Assembly (NCBI GenBank): GCA_026261815.1
Contig: JAMPIT010000575.1
Span: 40,401,501 to 40,465,500 of the forward strand
DNA from: Monarcha castaneiventris obscurior
Lineage: Eukaryota; Chordata; Aves; Passeriformes; Monarchidae
DNA: 64,000 nucleotides
Reading direction: 5' to 3'
Position numbers and translations under genes: made by a program. Under the pieces are notes generated by a model. The model ran no database searches. It was not told the DNA's origin and saw nothing but the letters and a program-made list of their open reading frames with translations. Of the stretch, positions 48,901-60,890 are shown piece by piece; the stretch's first letter is position 1, and every line of letters starts with the position of its first letter.

Positions 48901-51900
48901 TTCACAGTTTGGCCAAATTTGATAACTTAGAGATACTTCTCTGTATAGCACGAGGGCTTTTGCTAACTAATTCTGTCAATGTAGTTGATCATCTTTCTGA
49001 ATAATCTCCTTATATTAAGTAAATCAGCCTGATTAATTAAACATGACACTGCTTGTCTCCATATGACTGTAGCTTCAAGCAAGGACAGCAAAGCAAGCAT
49101 ACTATAATTGCTGGATGCAGACCTGCTTACGAGCCCACATCTGCCAGCCCATTCATCTCAGATTTTGCTACATGACAGTAATGAATCAATCACACTGTAA
49201 AAAAAGTTAGAGCATCTAGAATGTACTTGGAAAGACATTGAAAGATAATTTGTCTGTGCTTGATTTTGGAGGCACTGGCCAAAGAAAATTAAATCATCTG
49301 TCTTAATTTCATTGCCCAGAAATAAGAGGATTTAGTAGCACATTTTTTGCGATGTTTTTAAAGTTCACTGTAAACATAGTTATATGACTGCATGAAATCA
49401 AAGATATAAGTTTTTTTCACTGTAAGTAATTGTTTTACAATTAATGACTAATTGTCAGACTAGGGTGGTTCAACTATAGTGCTTAATATATCTTAAGTAG
49501 CCATATTGGAAACATTAATATTTTAGCATCTCCTGGCATTTGAGGCAAAATTCTCATGCTCTGACTCATAAAATCTAGCAGACTTCAGCAGGTGAAGCTG
49601 ATCAGTGTTCAGATACTAAGTACATGAATTGAAAAAGTTGAATCCATTCAGTTTTATGCCCTGCTCTGTAAATAGTCTCCTCTGGCAGAAAAGCAAGCTG
49701 GACTACTGTAGTGATAACATCTTAAATCACCACATGTTCAAGATCAGTTATCAGAGATCACATTACTGCCTTGAAAGAAGTGTTGCTGAGAGAGATGTCA
49801 GAATGTTCATACAAGCAAGCTGTGAGTTTATAGAGAACAAAGATTATGTCATAAAAATATTCAATTTTTGCATGGAGGCAGTCACTCCAATAGCTCTGTT
49901 TTTGTACCCACTAAAAGTTCAGGAAAATATTGTTTTCTTTTTTATACAGGTATATCACAGTACCCAAAACTAACAGCTTAGTCTGGGAACTGTAGACTTT
50001 TTGGCAGACCTGCTGTCCTCTGGAGAGCAGAGAATGGCATGGGTTGGGGTGAAAGGATTAGAAACAACATACCCTTTGGACCTCTGAAGAACACTGGCAA
50101 ACCTCTTAGCCTGTTACAGAATGCTGAAAAATCTCTGAATCACAGTGAAAAAGGAGATCAGAAGGAAATTCTGATGGACAATTCCTACCTGATAGGAGAC
50201 CTACAAAACAGGCTGCAAAGCAAAGAGGAGATATTGTTGAGCAAAGAGGCAAAGACCAGAGGTGTTTTAAAGAGTGTGGGAGTAGGAGCACTTCAATTGC
50301 CATGGCTCAGTGGCCACGGTGTGGGAACATATGGGATCACATAGAGCTGGAAACATGAATGTGGGAAACCATGATGATCTCAGGGACAGACCTTGCATCT
50401 TGTATTCAAAGTCAACTCTAGCCATCCTTTCTTACTTGTTGGGCTGCATGACATTCAAGGTACAAGCCCAAAACACCCAGGGGAAAGGGGAAGCCTGTTG
50501 TCTGTTACCACAGCACAGAAGGGATAATACAGCACAGTAAAATAATTATTTAACTGTTCCTGGAAAATCACCTATATGTAAGAAGGAAGGATAAGAATTT
50601 TGTTAAGAACCAAGCAGTGGTGAGGCTGTGAGATGGTTTTCACATTAACCAAGGCAGGTAGAAGACAGTGGCTTACTGAAATAACATTGTCATTTGGCTT
50701 GCAGAACTGCAGCAAATACTTTGCTTTAATAAAAACAATGAAATATGCTTTACTTCAGAAAGTCATGTAGGTGCATACTATGGTACCACTTAAATGATTG
50801 GAATAGTTCTACGAGTGATCAGAACTACCTTTTGCATGTATTGCACTCTTTGGATCATCTCATTGTGCACGGTCCTTTAATGAGTTTCAATGGATGCAAA
50901 CTGATGGATAACCTAAAACTACAAAATCCAAAATTGCTTTTACAATGATGGCCAGCTGTGCTTCAGAGCAGTAAAGCTGGCCTTCTCTACTGTTACTCCA
51001 TTATTTTGCTCAAGAGGCTGTTCTAGGAAAGGCAACTCTGACCAAGTAAGTGAGATAACTAGGACCAGGCCAGTGGGACAGGCCAGTAATCAGCACCCAG
51101 ACAATGGGACTGGTATGATTTGTAGGATATGGCTCTCTGTTTACCTGTTTTTACAGATCTGTTTTATATGATTCAAAACAGTTTAAAAATATTGCTGAAA
51201 ATAAACTTCATGTTTATACTCTAAGTATTACTGTTATCATCACTATCATTACTATGTCACTTTTCAGCTAATCAAAGTGAAGCTAAAAGATGTAAAGCTA
51301 ATAATTTAAAAGTGACACAAAAATGCATATTGAGGAATCATTTAAGTAGTCTTTTCATTTATATTACAAATCTGTCACTGAGGCTGTGAGCACCAAACAC
51401 ATCTCAAGGTCAACCTTTTATTTAGCTACCTACACCCAAGGATTTGGACCAAAAGCTATTTAACGAAGGTCACCTGGAAAATTCACAGTAGGGCAAAGTT
51501 AACCCATGTTTTCAAGTGCTGTTCTTTAAATAGAAGATCTAGTCTGCTGCAGCCCACAAGGTAAATATCTAGGTCTCACAAATGAAGTCACTTCATAGTC
51601 ACAGCCTCCCATCCTCACACAGGAATATATGCAGATGCATTGGCAGTGCAGACACTTGACTTTTTCTGCTTCTTTGTATTTAACACAGAAGCAGTGGACA
51701 CAATAGATTGTTGTTTCCTTTATTTATCGCCCTCAAGAACAGCCAAAGTCCAAAACTCTCATGCTCATGCCCTATCAATCTTGTTGAAATGTACAGAGTG
51801 TATACTAGATATAAGAAAGCAATGTTGCAGTGCATTGACTAATTTGAGATTGTGTGTCTCAAGAGACTTACACCAGTCTTTTAGAAACTAAAGATGGAAG

Positions 51901-52852
51901 AATAATAGAAATGAGAAGACAAGTTGAACAACCTCCTGCCAGTTCACTGATTAGAAAGAGATAATTAAAATGTATTTTGCCATAGACTTGGCCTTGTAGA
52001 AATGAGCAGACCAAGTGCCAAATTTATTTCAAATCAATGGAGGAAAACGACATTGTGAAGGATGAGGAAACAACTTGAAATTAACTTCCTGTGATACACT
52101 GACAGAAATTAGGTAGTATCCATAGTTTAGAGGGCAGACAGGACTAGTCAGAATTGCTGCTCATATTCAGCAAATTCTGGGATACAAAAAAGTTGTTTCA
52201 GCTGGTTTAAGCAAACAATCACATTTACAGCATGGTATTGTTTTCATCAGAGACTGTTCTTTTCTGTTAAATTCAGTGCAGGTTTATACTAGGGGTTTTT
52301 TTCCCGGCTGTATCTTTTCTTCCTTTTTTTGCTAGGAACATCTTCCTACCCACTATCTCATCTTTGACATAACAATAGGAGTAATCTTCTGTTCTGTCAC
52401 AATCAATATTTTTCTTTACTCTCACAGAATTTCGAACACACTCAAAGCTTAACACAGGTTCTGTGTCTCCTATGCCCAGAATGCAATATGAACCTTGCAC
52501 CAAATGAATTGTTTTCTTTGGCTTACCCACAAAATCTTACTTGGTAATTGTTATATCATATTCAAAGATATAATCAGATCTTCTCTGTGGAGAGATATTT
52601 CCCCTGCTTCAGGTTAAAAACCTGTATCAATAGAGGTGCTTAGCTATTAGTTAACTCACTGTCACCGGCTTGTTAACCTCCCCACTGAGACACTGTACCC
52701 TCTTCTTTCTGTATTCTTAAAAGTAATGTTACACATCTTTCTACATTGTTCTCCTAAGTGCTCAATTCTCATTACTCAGAAAAATTAGCAAAGGCATATT
52801 GAAGAGCTAGAACAATAAAAGATGCTATTTAAACCAAAAAAACCACAAAATA

Positions 52853-53000
52853 GGGTGGGGATTAACTCAGTTGGTTAGACTATGATGCTAATAACACCAA
52901 GGTCAGAGGTTCCATCCCTGTACAGGCCATTCGCTTAAGAGTTGGACTCAGTGGTCCTTCTGGATCCATTCTAACTCAGAATATTCTGTGATTATTATGA
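52853..53000 (+). mobile_element. tRNA-Ile-derived SINE with CR1-like tail (TguSINE1-like)
   Basis: The head (52853-52929) follows a tRNA-Ile(AAU) sequence closely: ACTCAGTTGGTTAGACTATG, then the anticodon-loop string GCTAATAACACCAAGGTC and GGTTCCATCCCTGTACAGGC. Pol III A-box (about 52862-52873) and B-box (52908-52918) positions are kept but mutated. The tail GAGTTGGACTCAGTGGTCCT...CTCAGAATATTCTGTGATTA is of CR1 3'-end type, so CR1 machinery probably mobilised it in trans. This composition matches the passerine SINE known as TguSINE1. The acceptor stem is degraded, so it is not a functional tRNA gene. Confidence 0.87.
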
Positions 53001-53259
53001 AATATTTAATACCACATCAAGCAATTAAAGAACATTCATAATTTTATTTGTTTACAAAACACCATCAAACAATATTACATCTATAAAGATCTGGTTTTAA
53101 GACCCTTTCTGTAAGAAAATATATGAATTTGAAAGTAACATTTCTCAGATGCAATGATCAAAATTCATGTCACCAAATTTTGCACTTCTATATTGTATAT
53201 ATGTAAAGCTCTGAGAATTTTCTAGACCTCACTTTGTGTCAATGGAGAAAAAAGGAAGA
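53001..53259. other. Short spacer between SINE and CR1
   Basis: AT-rich spacer without visible features, separating two retroposons of opposite orientation. Confidence 0.5.
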
Positions 53260-53592
53260 ATACAATCATAAGATTGTTTGTGTTGAAAGGGATCTTAATG
53301 ATCATCTAGTTCCAACTCCTGTGCCTTGGGTAGGGACACCTTTCACTACAAAATGTTGCTCCAGACTGGCCTTGAATGCTTTCAGGAGTGGGGGATGTCC
53401 ACATCTTCTCTGGGCAACCTGTTCCAGTGCCTTGCCACTCTTACAGTAAAGAATTTCTTCTAAATATCTAACCTAAACCCACCTTTCAGTTTAAAGCTAT
53501 TCCCCCTTGCCCTGTCATGACATGCTCTTGCAAAATGTCCCTCTCCTGCTTTCTCGTAGGTCCCTTCCAGGTACTGGGAGGCTGCTATCTCC
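53260..53592 (-). mobile_element. CR1 LINE 3' end fragment, minus strand
   Basis: Read on the minus strand, this is a CR1 3' end of about 330 bp. On the + strand it shows the inverted landmarks AAGGGATCTTAATGATCATC, TTCCAACTCCTGTGCCTTGG, CTCCAGACTGGCCTTGAATG, GGCAACCTGTTCCAGTGCCT, CTTGCCCTGTCATGACATGC and GGTACTGGGAGGCTGCTATC. It is 5'-truncated at about 53592 and moderately diverged. The + strand frame at 53234-53449 is spurious. Confidence 0.92.
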
Positions 53593-55930
53593 TGTTACAG
53601 TAGATGAGTGAAATTAACCAGGTGCTTTGTCTTTTTAAAGAAGTTTATAACTTTCTTTTCAATATAGTATATTGACAACTAATTCAGATGCAGATGTTTA
53701 GACTTTAGATGTCCAAATATTTGTGCTGAGCTTGCTGGTATAAACTTCACTGATTCTTCCTCCACAAAATGATACCTTCGCTTCAGACTTCACTAACCAT
53801 TTGTTAAAATTACAGTTCAAGGGAAAGCTAATGCGTTTTGCTCTGCAAGGAACCTAATGAACAATTTGTGATTAAATAACAAAAGAATAAGTTAAAGGTG
53901 AAAAGGAGGTGAAGATCTGATGTTTGATATTCAGATGAAATCAGAGCACCAGTAACGTATAGTGTAGTTTCCTAATGGAAGCTAATTCATGTTAGTAGAT
54001 CTTTGCCCTTAGTTTGAGAGTTACTGCAGCTGAAATAAATGGGCCATGCTAGTGCTCACTCCCTTAAAATTAGGCTGGTTCCTTGGGTCAGGTATGAGTG
54101 ATGAATTCCTAACACCGAACCTGAATGTTCCCAGTTTCAAGAAAAGATTTTCACTGTTCATAGGTTAATCAAGAATAACACACTTCCAGATTCTCAAACA
54201 ATTTTAAGTGACTTGGGAATATTTATCATGAATCTTCCACCACATTTATTATAGAAAATATGCAATGTTACAAAAAAAGTCCTGAATGTGACCTAAGGCT
54301 ATTCAAACAACATGCCTTTCAACAAAGGGAATCCACTTTTTACATCAAGGGAATGTCTTTCTGTTATGTCCCTTGTATAGTGATGCTCAGGCTAGCACCA
54401 TGCATATACCCTTAGAATGGAACTTGTTTGTATAAGTTAAGCTAAAACTATTTTCTCATCAGTCTTAGCACTAGAAAAGTAGGATAGGTGAAAATAAACA
54501 TTAAATCAACAGTATGATCAAAGTACTGCCTTTTGCTTTCTCCCCAAAGAACTTTCTTTCAAGTGGAGTTACTACAATTCACTTTACAAGCAAAATTATT
54601 TTGTGCAAATTTGTCCTCTGTGTTTCTAAAACATCCTTTGAAATCATAATTTCACACTGTTTAGCAGTAAAAGTGTGACTTGCTAGGAGAACTGTAATTT
54701 TATGAATATCACAAACAAAAGGCCATGCTTCTAGCATCACCATTCGCTTGTTTAGAAACTTATAAAAAATTAAATCATTAATGAATTACTAGTTAAATTT
54801 TGCAAGGAATTGACATTAAAAGAATAGATAAGTTAAAGTGTTTTAAAATGTCCAAATTAATATTTTTAATATATTTAGTAACTTTCACTGTTAAAAAGGA
54901 AAAAGCCCTGCAATGGCAGAATATCTACAGAGATCATCCAAAGCAGCTTGTTTCTTCCTTGGAATATTTCAGTGCCTGAATTCTGTCATCAAACTGTCAC
55001 TATGATGGGTTCAGAGCTGATGTCCAAAGGCAGCTGTGCACCCAGGCACATCCCATTAAAGTCACTAACATACTGTGCATCCTCTGGCTCTATGAGTGCA
55101 CATGCCCATACAACCAGAGCCTACCCATTTATCTGACACACATTATTGCTACATCTGAGCATGTACCTGACTTTCATATATCAATGTTCAATTTATGAGC
55201 TTGGACAATACTGTTACTTATTTTACAGATGAGGAACAGGCAGACATATATAAAGCAGAGCTCAATTCAAAGTATCTAACTTAGTCAACCATACCTATTC
55301 CAGAGCAGCTTTCAGAGATATCTTTTTCTTTTGCCTTTGGCTTCATGTTGACATAAAGATGGAGATGCTGTGAGAATTACTACAGGATGATTGCAAACAA
55401 GAAATGCTCCTGCAATGAACAGTGTTACAAAATTGTTTGTAAACATCATGCAGGTTATTAAATGGCAAAAATTACTCCTGTGTTTAGGCAATACTGGACA
55501 AATATTTTCAGTAAAAGATGGAAGCATAATTGTATTCATGAAATTTTATTGAAGAAGATTTTAGATTAGGTGTTCAGAATAATATATATGGCATAAAGTG
55601 ATATCATATTGATAGGTATTTCCCATTTCCAGATGTCTCATTTACTATCCAATTTTGCTATCAGTGTCTCATTTTTCTTTTTTTTTCCCAGATTCCTATC
55701 TCTCTCTTTTCTATTACTATTTCTTAGTAACTTCAGTTCCATCTTTCCTCACCCACCATTCAATTTGATAATAAAACCATTGTAGGTGTATTCTCCTCCT
55801 AAAAATCTGGATATAAGAGAAATTTCTATGCTTGTAATAAATGAAAAGCAAGGATTGCTGACTTTGAAAATAGTGTCACTAGCACAAAAGATAACAACAC
55901 TTGAACTTTGCAGATCCTGTTATCTTGTAA
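53593..55930. other. Intergenic, no gene seen
   Basis: AT-rich sequence with no supportable gene, RNA or repeat family. Open frames are short and without domains. Confidence 0.5.
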
Positions 55931-56049
55931 GTGTTCAAGGCCACGTTGTATGGAGTCCTGAGCAAACTGATCTTGTCAGTGGCATCCCTGCCCATAGCAG
56001 GAATGTAGGAACTTGAAGATCCCTTTCAACCCAAAATATGATTCTGTGA
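55931..56049 (+). mobile_element. Short CR1 LINE 3' terminus
   Basis: GTGTTCAAGGCCACGTTGTA, then CATCCCTGCCCATAGCAGGA, CCCTTTCAACCCAAAATATG and terminal ATTCTGTGA make up the last 120 bp or so of CR1, diverged. It lies about 60 bp from a SINE in the opposite orientation, so the two CR1-type tails face each other. Confidence 0.82.
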
Positions 56050-56112
56050 CAAAGGCAAGAACTGCATACAAATGGCAAAATTTCTTTATTTAAATGCCTG
56101 TTTGCACCCAAG

Positions 56113-56252
56113 ATCACAGAATATTCTGAGCTGGAAGGGACCCACAAGGATCATTGAGTCCAACTCTTCAGTGAATGGCCCATATGGGAATTGAACCTAT
56201 GACCTTGGTGTTATTAGCACTATTCTCTATCCAACTGACATAAACTCTCTTC
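56113..56252 (-). mobile_element. tRNA-Ile-derived SINE with CR1-like tail, minus strand
   Basis: Second copy of the SINE type at 52853. Read on the minus strand, the head contains CAGTTGGATAGAG, GTGCTAATAACACCAAGGTC and a B-box GGTTCAATTCC (56187-56197 on the + strand) that fits the Pol III consensus. The tail reads GAGTTGGACTCAATGATCCT, then GTCCCTTCCAGCTCAGAATA, ending TTCTGTGATC. The CR1-like tail is better preserved here than in the other copy. The 5' start of the tRNA part is approximate. Confidence 0.87.
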
Positions 56253-56300
56253 AATTCATGTAATTTAACCATCTGTTTCATCCTGTGAACTGGGATGAAA

Positions 56301-56376
56301 CTGGGAACACTAAAATAAGCAAGGAGAAAAGCATGGCCCGTTGCTGGGAACACTGATACAAGGAAGGAGAAAGGCA
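56301..56376 (+). repeat. Imperfect tandem duplication, 43-bp period
   Basis: CTGGGAACACTAAAATAAGC continuing to AAAAGCA (56301-56333) recurs as CTGGGAACACTGATACAAGG continuing to AAAGGCA (56344-56376), with a few substitutions. It is a local duplication. Confidence 0.75.
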
Positions 56377-59210
56377 AGTTTCTCTCCTCTGCTCTCACCC
56401 GTGCTGCTGTCCTTCGTCTACCTTTGTGACCTCCTAGAGACATCCTAAGTGTCGGATGCACAAAAGAACTACACACATAGAATTCCTGTCATTCTCAGGA
56501 ACCCACTGTATTTTTTGTTTCCTGCTGTCCCAGCCCTTAATAACACAACCCATTTTACTGCTTGCTCCACATGCCCAAATGTTGTTAAGACCCAATGGCT
56601 AAGAAGATTGCTTTGTGGCTGTTAACCTGAGCTATGTTAGCTTGTAAGATATCTGATTATACAGCAGTCATGTAGAACAGCAATTCAACAGCCCATCTGT
56701 GTACATAGTTAATTGCCCCTACACAGAATGTGTGAGAGTGTAACTACATTACCATTATTATCCTATTATAACACCTATTATCAGAAAAACGAGTGTGTAA
56801 TCATGAACACAGCATGCAAAACATACATTTATTCTAACTGTGAGTCACAATGCAGAAAGAAAGCAAATACCAACAACAACAAAAAGAAATTCACAAGAGG
56901 CATGTAAACTCAGGAGATTGTCTTTCCAAAAACGAAGTTATTTCTTATTCCTGCTTTAATAGGAAGATATGTTACTCTACTATATGCTAATAGTTATTTA
57001 AAATATTGGATTTTTGGTTAGGAAAGGAGCATTTTTGTGGCTTTCATTCTAACTTAAGTACTTTTCCAAATTAAAATTTTAATAGCTTTGCCCCAGTGGG
57101 GCAATTCAGTCTAGTGAGAACAGCTTCAATGACAATGCACAGAATTTAAAGATTTTTCTGAAGACCATGGGGAGGTAGTCCAGTCTGCCTTTGGTGTTTC
57201 TCTCTATTTGCCATCTACTTCTAGACCAAGTCCAACATCTACTGCTCTCATCTGTGAAAGCCCAGGTGCAGGCAATGGCATTCCTAGGAAATTCCTAGGA
57301 AAGCAGCCGAACTGCAGCAACTGTGCAGTGGAAACAATGATGTACCTGAGTAATTTGATCAGCAAAAAACAGGCCACCAAGCAGAACTTCCTTTACCATC
57401 AAAGGACTAATGAATGTCCACACAGGATACCTGTAGCATTGCAGACATGGAAACATCCAGTTACAAGTTCATCAGAATGAATGACATAAATTAAAATTAC
57501 AGGTGATTTTGGAATTTGAAGGTAATTAGCGTAGAGGTAAAGTAAGAATTTCTCAAAGGCAAGCAGTAAAGACGTGACCGAAGATAATAATCAGGAGAAA
57601 AAGTGTAAACAGATTATATATGTCTTGGATCTGGAGTGTTTTAATCTGGACTACTAAACACATTACCCCACAATATGACAGCAATAGTACAGCAGTTTTA
57701 CATTAACTACTTGGCATTTACATCAAATAAAGGAACACCTATTACGAAGCTAATCTTGAACTCCATGGTCAAAGTTCACTGAGCACATTTTAACTTTGGA
57801 GCAATCAATATATAATTGAATAGTAGGTAAATTATTCCAGGGTCAGCCTTGGAATAAATAACTTACAGTGCCAATATCCACACATTTCTGACTTCTTTCA
57901 GTGCACCAGTTCAAGACGTCTGTGTTTAGAGAGAAGCAGGAGAAATATATTCATACTGTTGTCTGAACAAGGTATCAGATCATCAGAGATGATGAAACAC
58001 CAGAAATTTCACACAGATTATGACAGTAAAGAAACTGCTATGTCTGATGGATTAGTCAGAAGTTCAGTTAGGTGCTTATCAGACTCCAAGCTTTTCCTCC
58101 CACTCCATCAGCACTCAGCATATAGCCAGACCAGTCAATAAACTGTTATATGAATCAGGAAAACTGGCAGCCTATTTCCTACACACCGACCCAGGCGCAG
58201 TCATTTTTGATCTAGCTATTATCTAACAGGAACTTTCCTAGACTAAATTTTTCTATACCAGAGTCTGTGAACTTCCAGGAGTTCAAAGAAAGTGTTAATC
58301 TCATAGAAGAGTACACATGACTGTGTCCAAACACTTTTAGCTTGGGCTTTTTTTAGGTGATAGACTGAGAAACATTCTCTTAAATTTAACTCCTAGAAAG
58401 GTAATCCCTATGCTGATATCTCTACCACTGTTTTCATTATCAGGTCCTCCTTGAGCCCTCTTTATGCAAAATAATTTTCGAACTATGTAATAGAACACAA
58501 TCAAAATCCACCTCACTGTTAAATTATTTCTAACTAAGAAACCCCTTTTATTATGATTTACATATATTTTTAGAGATTTAAGACTTAATAAGGTCATCTC
58601 ATGTTTGAGTACATGGATGTTTAGTCATGAAATTCTGATGTGCATATCATATGCATAATCAAGACCTTCAAGTGAATAATGTGACAAAGGCTCATGAATA
58701 TAATTATCCTGCCTAAAAAAGGCAGAGAAATTAGGATTAGATATATATTTAAAAATAACTTCAGTCATTTAGTCACAGATTTATAGGGAAGATGAGTATT
58801 TTAAAATAAAACTTTAACCTTAATGTTGACAGTAGATAAAATTAAACAGGTGATTCATTTTTACCTCATACATGTTTCTATCTTCTATAAAATGTATGCA
58901 CTCTTGAACTGCTCTATAAATCCAATCTCATTCTTATAGCTCACACATAGTAATACTTGTTTCAGATTTTTACAACTACCTTCAGATAAGAGAATATTGT
59001 CACAGCACCTACATTTCATAATCAACACTACCTGAGTGGATTCTATTCTTTTGCATATAAAAGTCATCATCAGTACTGATTACTCTAGCCTTTATTTCCA
59101 CTAGTATAGGACTATCATTCTTTTGAACTAGTCAGATAAGTTACATGAGTTGAAGTCTGCACACTCAATGCAATTTATATGATGCGTCCTCTACACTGAG
59201 ACTGAGCAAT

Positions 59211-59229
59211 AAAAAAAAAAAAAAAAAAA
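59211..59229 (+). repeat. A19 homopolymer preceded by AATAAA
   Basis: Nineteen A residues directly follow GAGCAAT, so an AATAAA hexamer overlaps the start of the run. A poly(A) retrocopy tail is possible, but I see no recognisable processed gene upstream. Confidence 0.85.
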
Positions 59230-60639
59230 TTATGGAAAAATACCTGTGCTGCTTTCCAAAAAAAGTAGAAGGAACATATTTTTTATGTTCTCAAAACTAC
59301 ATTACTAAATGTTATAGTGGTTAACAATGTATATTTTAAAATTAGGATATTACATCATTAACATTGTTTTTAGCAGTCCTGATTCAGGCCACTTATGTAC
59401 ATGCGTTATTTTGGCACAGACTTCCACGTAGAATCTTTTTTCTCCCTACCTTATGATTGCTTAATGAATTTTCTTGAATAATCTGTGTTCTTATAGTGCC
59501 TTGACATACTACTATAGGTAATTAAAGCCTTGTGGGAAAAAAAAATTATTTTCAAATGCTTCTACAGTTCTTTAATACTAGAGCTTTTTATTAATAAATC
59601 TACATTTTCATCGTGTCTTTCGAAGAACGTAAAAGATATTACTCTATTTTATAGATAGAGTTATTGGGCACAGGCAATAAAGGAGGTCCTACTTTCAGAA
59701 TTTTAACATATTACTCATTTATTAAGTACATTAAATAATAATTTACACCGGGTTTAAGATGCTCAAGGAACAGCTGTCTCTTTGTAGCTATGAGTTTTTG
59801 TTCAAATAGTCCTAAAGTACTACAGCTGGCAAGCCAGAAAACAAGTAATTCAAGTAGCAGAAGGAGTGGAAGAAGTACCTTCCAATATCATGTAGAAAAG
59901 ACTGGGGAAATAGCCAAAATCAGGTGTAAAAGACTGTCAGGGACTGATCTCTGACCTGCCAGTGGCACAGTCCAGCTACATCACACTTACCTCCAGGTCC
60001 CCTCTGAGCCTTTCGTGGAGTTCCTGTGACCAGAAGACATTTTTGCTGTGGATGACTGGGTGGGAGCACGTCAATTCAAAGTGTCTGAAATTATATGAAG
60101 CTCGTGTGCCAAGAGATCAAATTAGTGTTTTTATAAGGTGCAAGTGAGGCTGTTTACTGATTAAAATGGAGTATGTCATGAGGGCAGCCAGGTCTAGGAG
60201 CATACAGCCGGATGGGATTGAGAAATACACAGAGAAGAAGGGGCTAAACCTGGGTCAGTCATGCTCCTGACACCTCCCAGGAATGGTCCCTAGCACACAC
60301 CCTATTTCAATGACTAAGCACTCTATCAGCTATTTTATCTACACTGCTCAGGTTAAGAGTGCAATCTCCACGATGAGGTGGCATCACTGAGCTCAGGCTC
60401 ATGATGGGTAATCTGTTCCACTGTTCCAGCAATCTCCTAGAGGTTTTCATTTCCCCCAAAAATTATTATGAACTTCATAAACTAGAATTCATATCTGGTT
60501 TAGTTTGTTTCATCATGTGGCACTACCAAGCAAAGTTGGTCAGTGTTATAGCTATACTTTCAATAGTTGTAGGCAGATATTACATTACTTTTGAGCCTCC
60601 TTTTCAGCACTGTAAAGAGGCACAGATCCTGCAACCTCT

Positions 60640-60890
60640 TTCACAGGTGATGCCCTAGGCCCAAGTCATCTTGACAGCTGTTAGCTGGCCCTCTCCAGTT
60701 TCTTCCTATCCCTTTTGAAACACAAGACGTGTACACAGAACTGGGTATACCTGTATGTGGGATAACATTTTTAAGTTATCTGAACTTGTCTTTTTCTAAT
60801 GCAGCCCACTAAATTTGCATTATTTGCAAGGAGTGCACCATGAAATTGTGCATGGATCTCTTCCAGTGTGTGTCTACAATTTGGACTGGG
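60640..60890 (-). mobile_element. Old CR1 LINE fragment, minus strand
   Basis: On the + strand, GCTGGCCCTCTCCAGTTTC, CAGAACTGGGTATACCTG and TAATGCAGCCCACTAAATTT...GCAAGGAGTGCACCATG correspond in order to the inverted CR1 segments GTGGCCCTCCTCTGG, AGCTGGACACAGTACTCCAG and TAATGCAGCCCAGGAT...GCAAGGGCACACTG. Divergence is high, so this is an old insertion with uncertain ends. Confidence 0.5.

Larger units (their letters stand above)
45009..52852. other. Intergenic, no gene seen
   Basis: AT-rich sequence with a 31-bp-period tandem duplication (45484-45540) and an 18-bp perfect palindrome (45942-45959). A 101-codon frame at 50039-50344 has a Lys/Glu/Leu-rich middle that could be helical, but no family is recognised and no splice context supports it. 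No RNA gene was found. Confidence 0.5.
56253..60639. other. Intergenic, no gene seen
   Basis: Mostly AT-rich sequence with an imperfect tandem duplication (56301-56376), a doubled ATTCCTAGGAA near 57280-57300 and an A19 tract (59211-59229). A GC-richer patch at about 56290-56460 is unassigned. No exon or RNA gene is recognised. Confidence 0.5.

Noticed and set aside
50039..50344. 101-codon frame with a Lys/Glu/Leu-rich segment
   Set aside because: It suggested a helical protein, but no family, splice signals or neighbouring exons support it.
52853..52929. tRNA-Ile gene
   Set aside because: The sequence is tRNA-like, but the acceptor stem and both Pol III boxes are mutated and a CR1-like tail follows, so it is a SINE head.
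56180..56252. tRNA-Ile gene on the minus strand
   Set aside because: Same reason: it continues into a CR1-type tail and the D-arm and acceptor stem are degraded.
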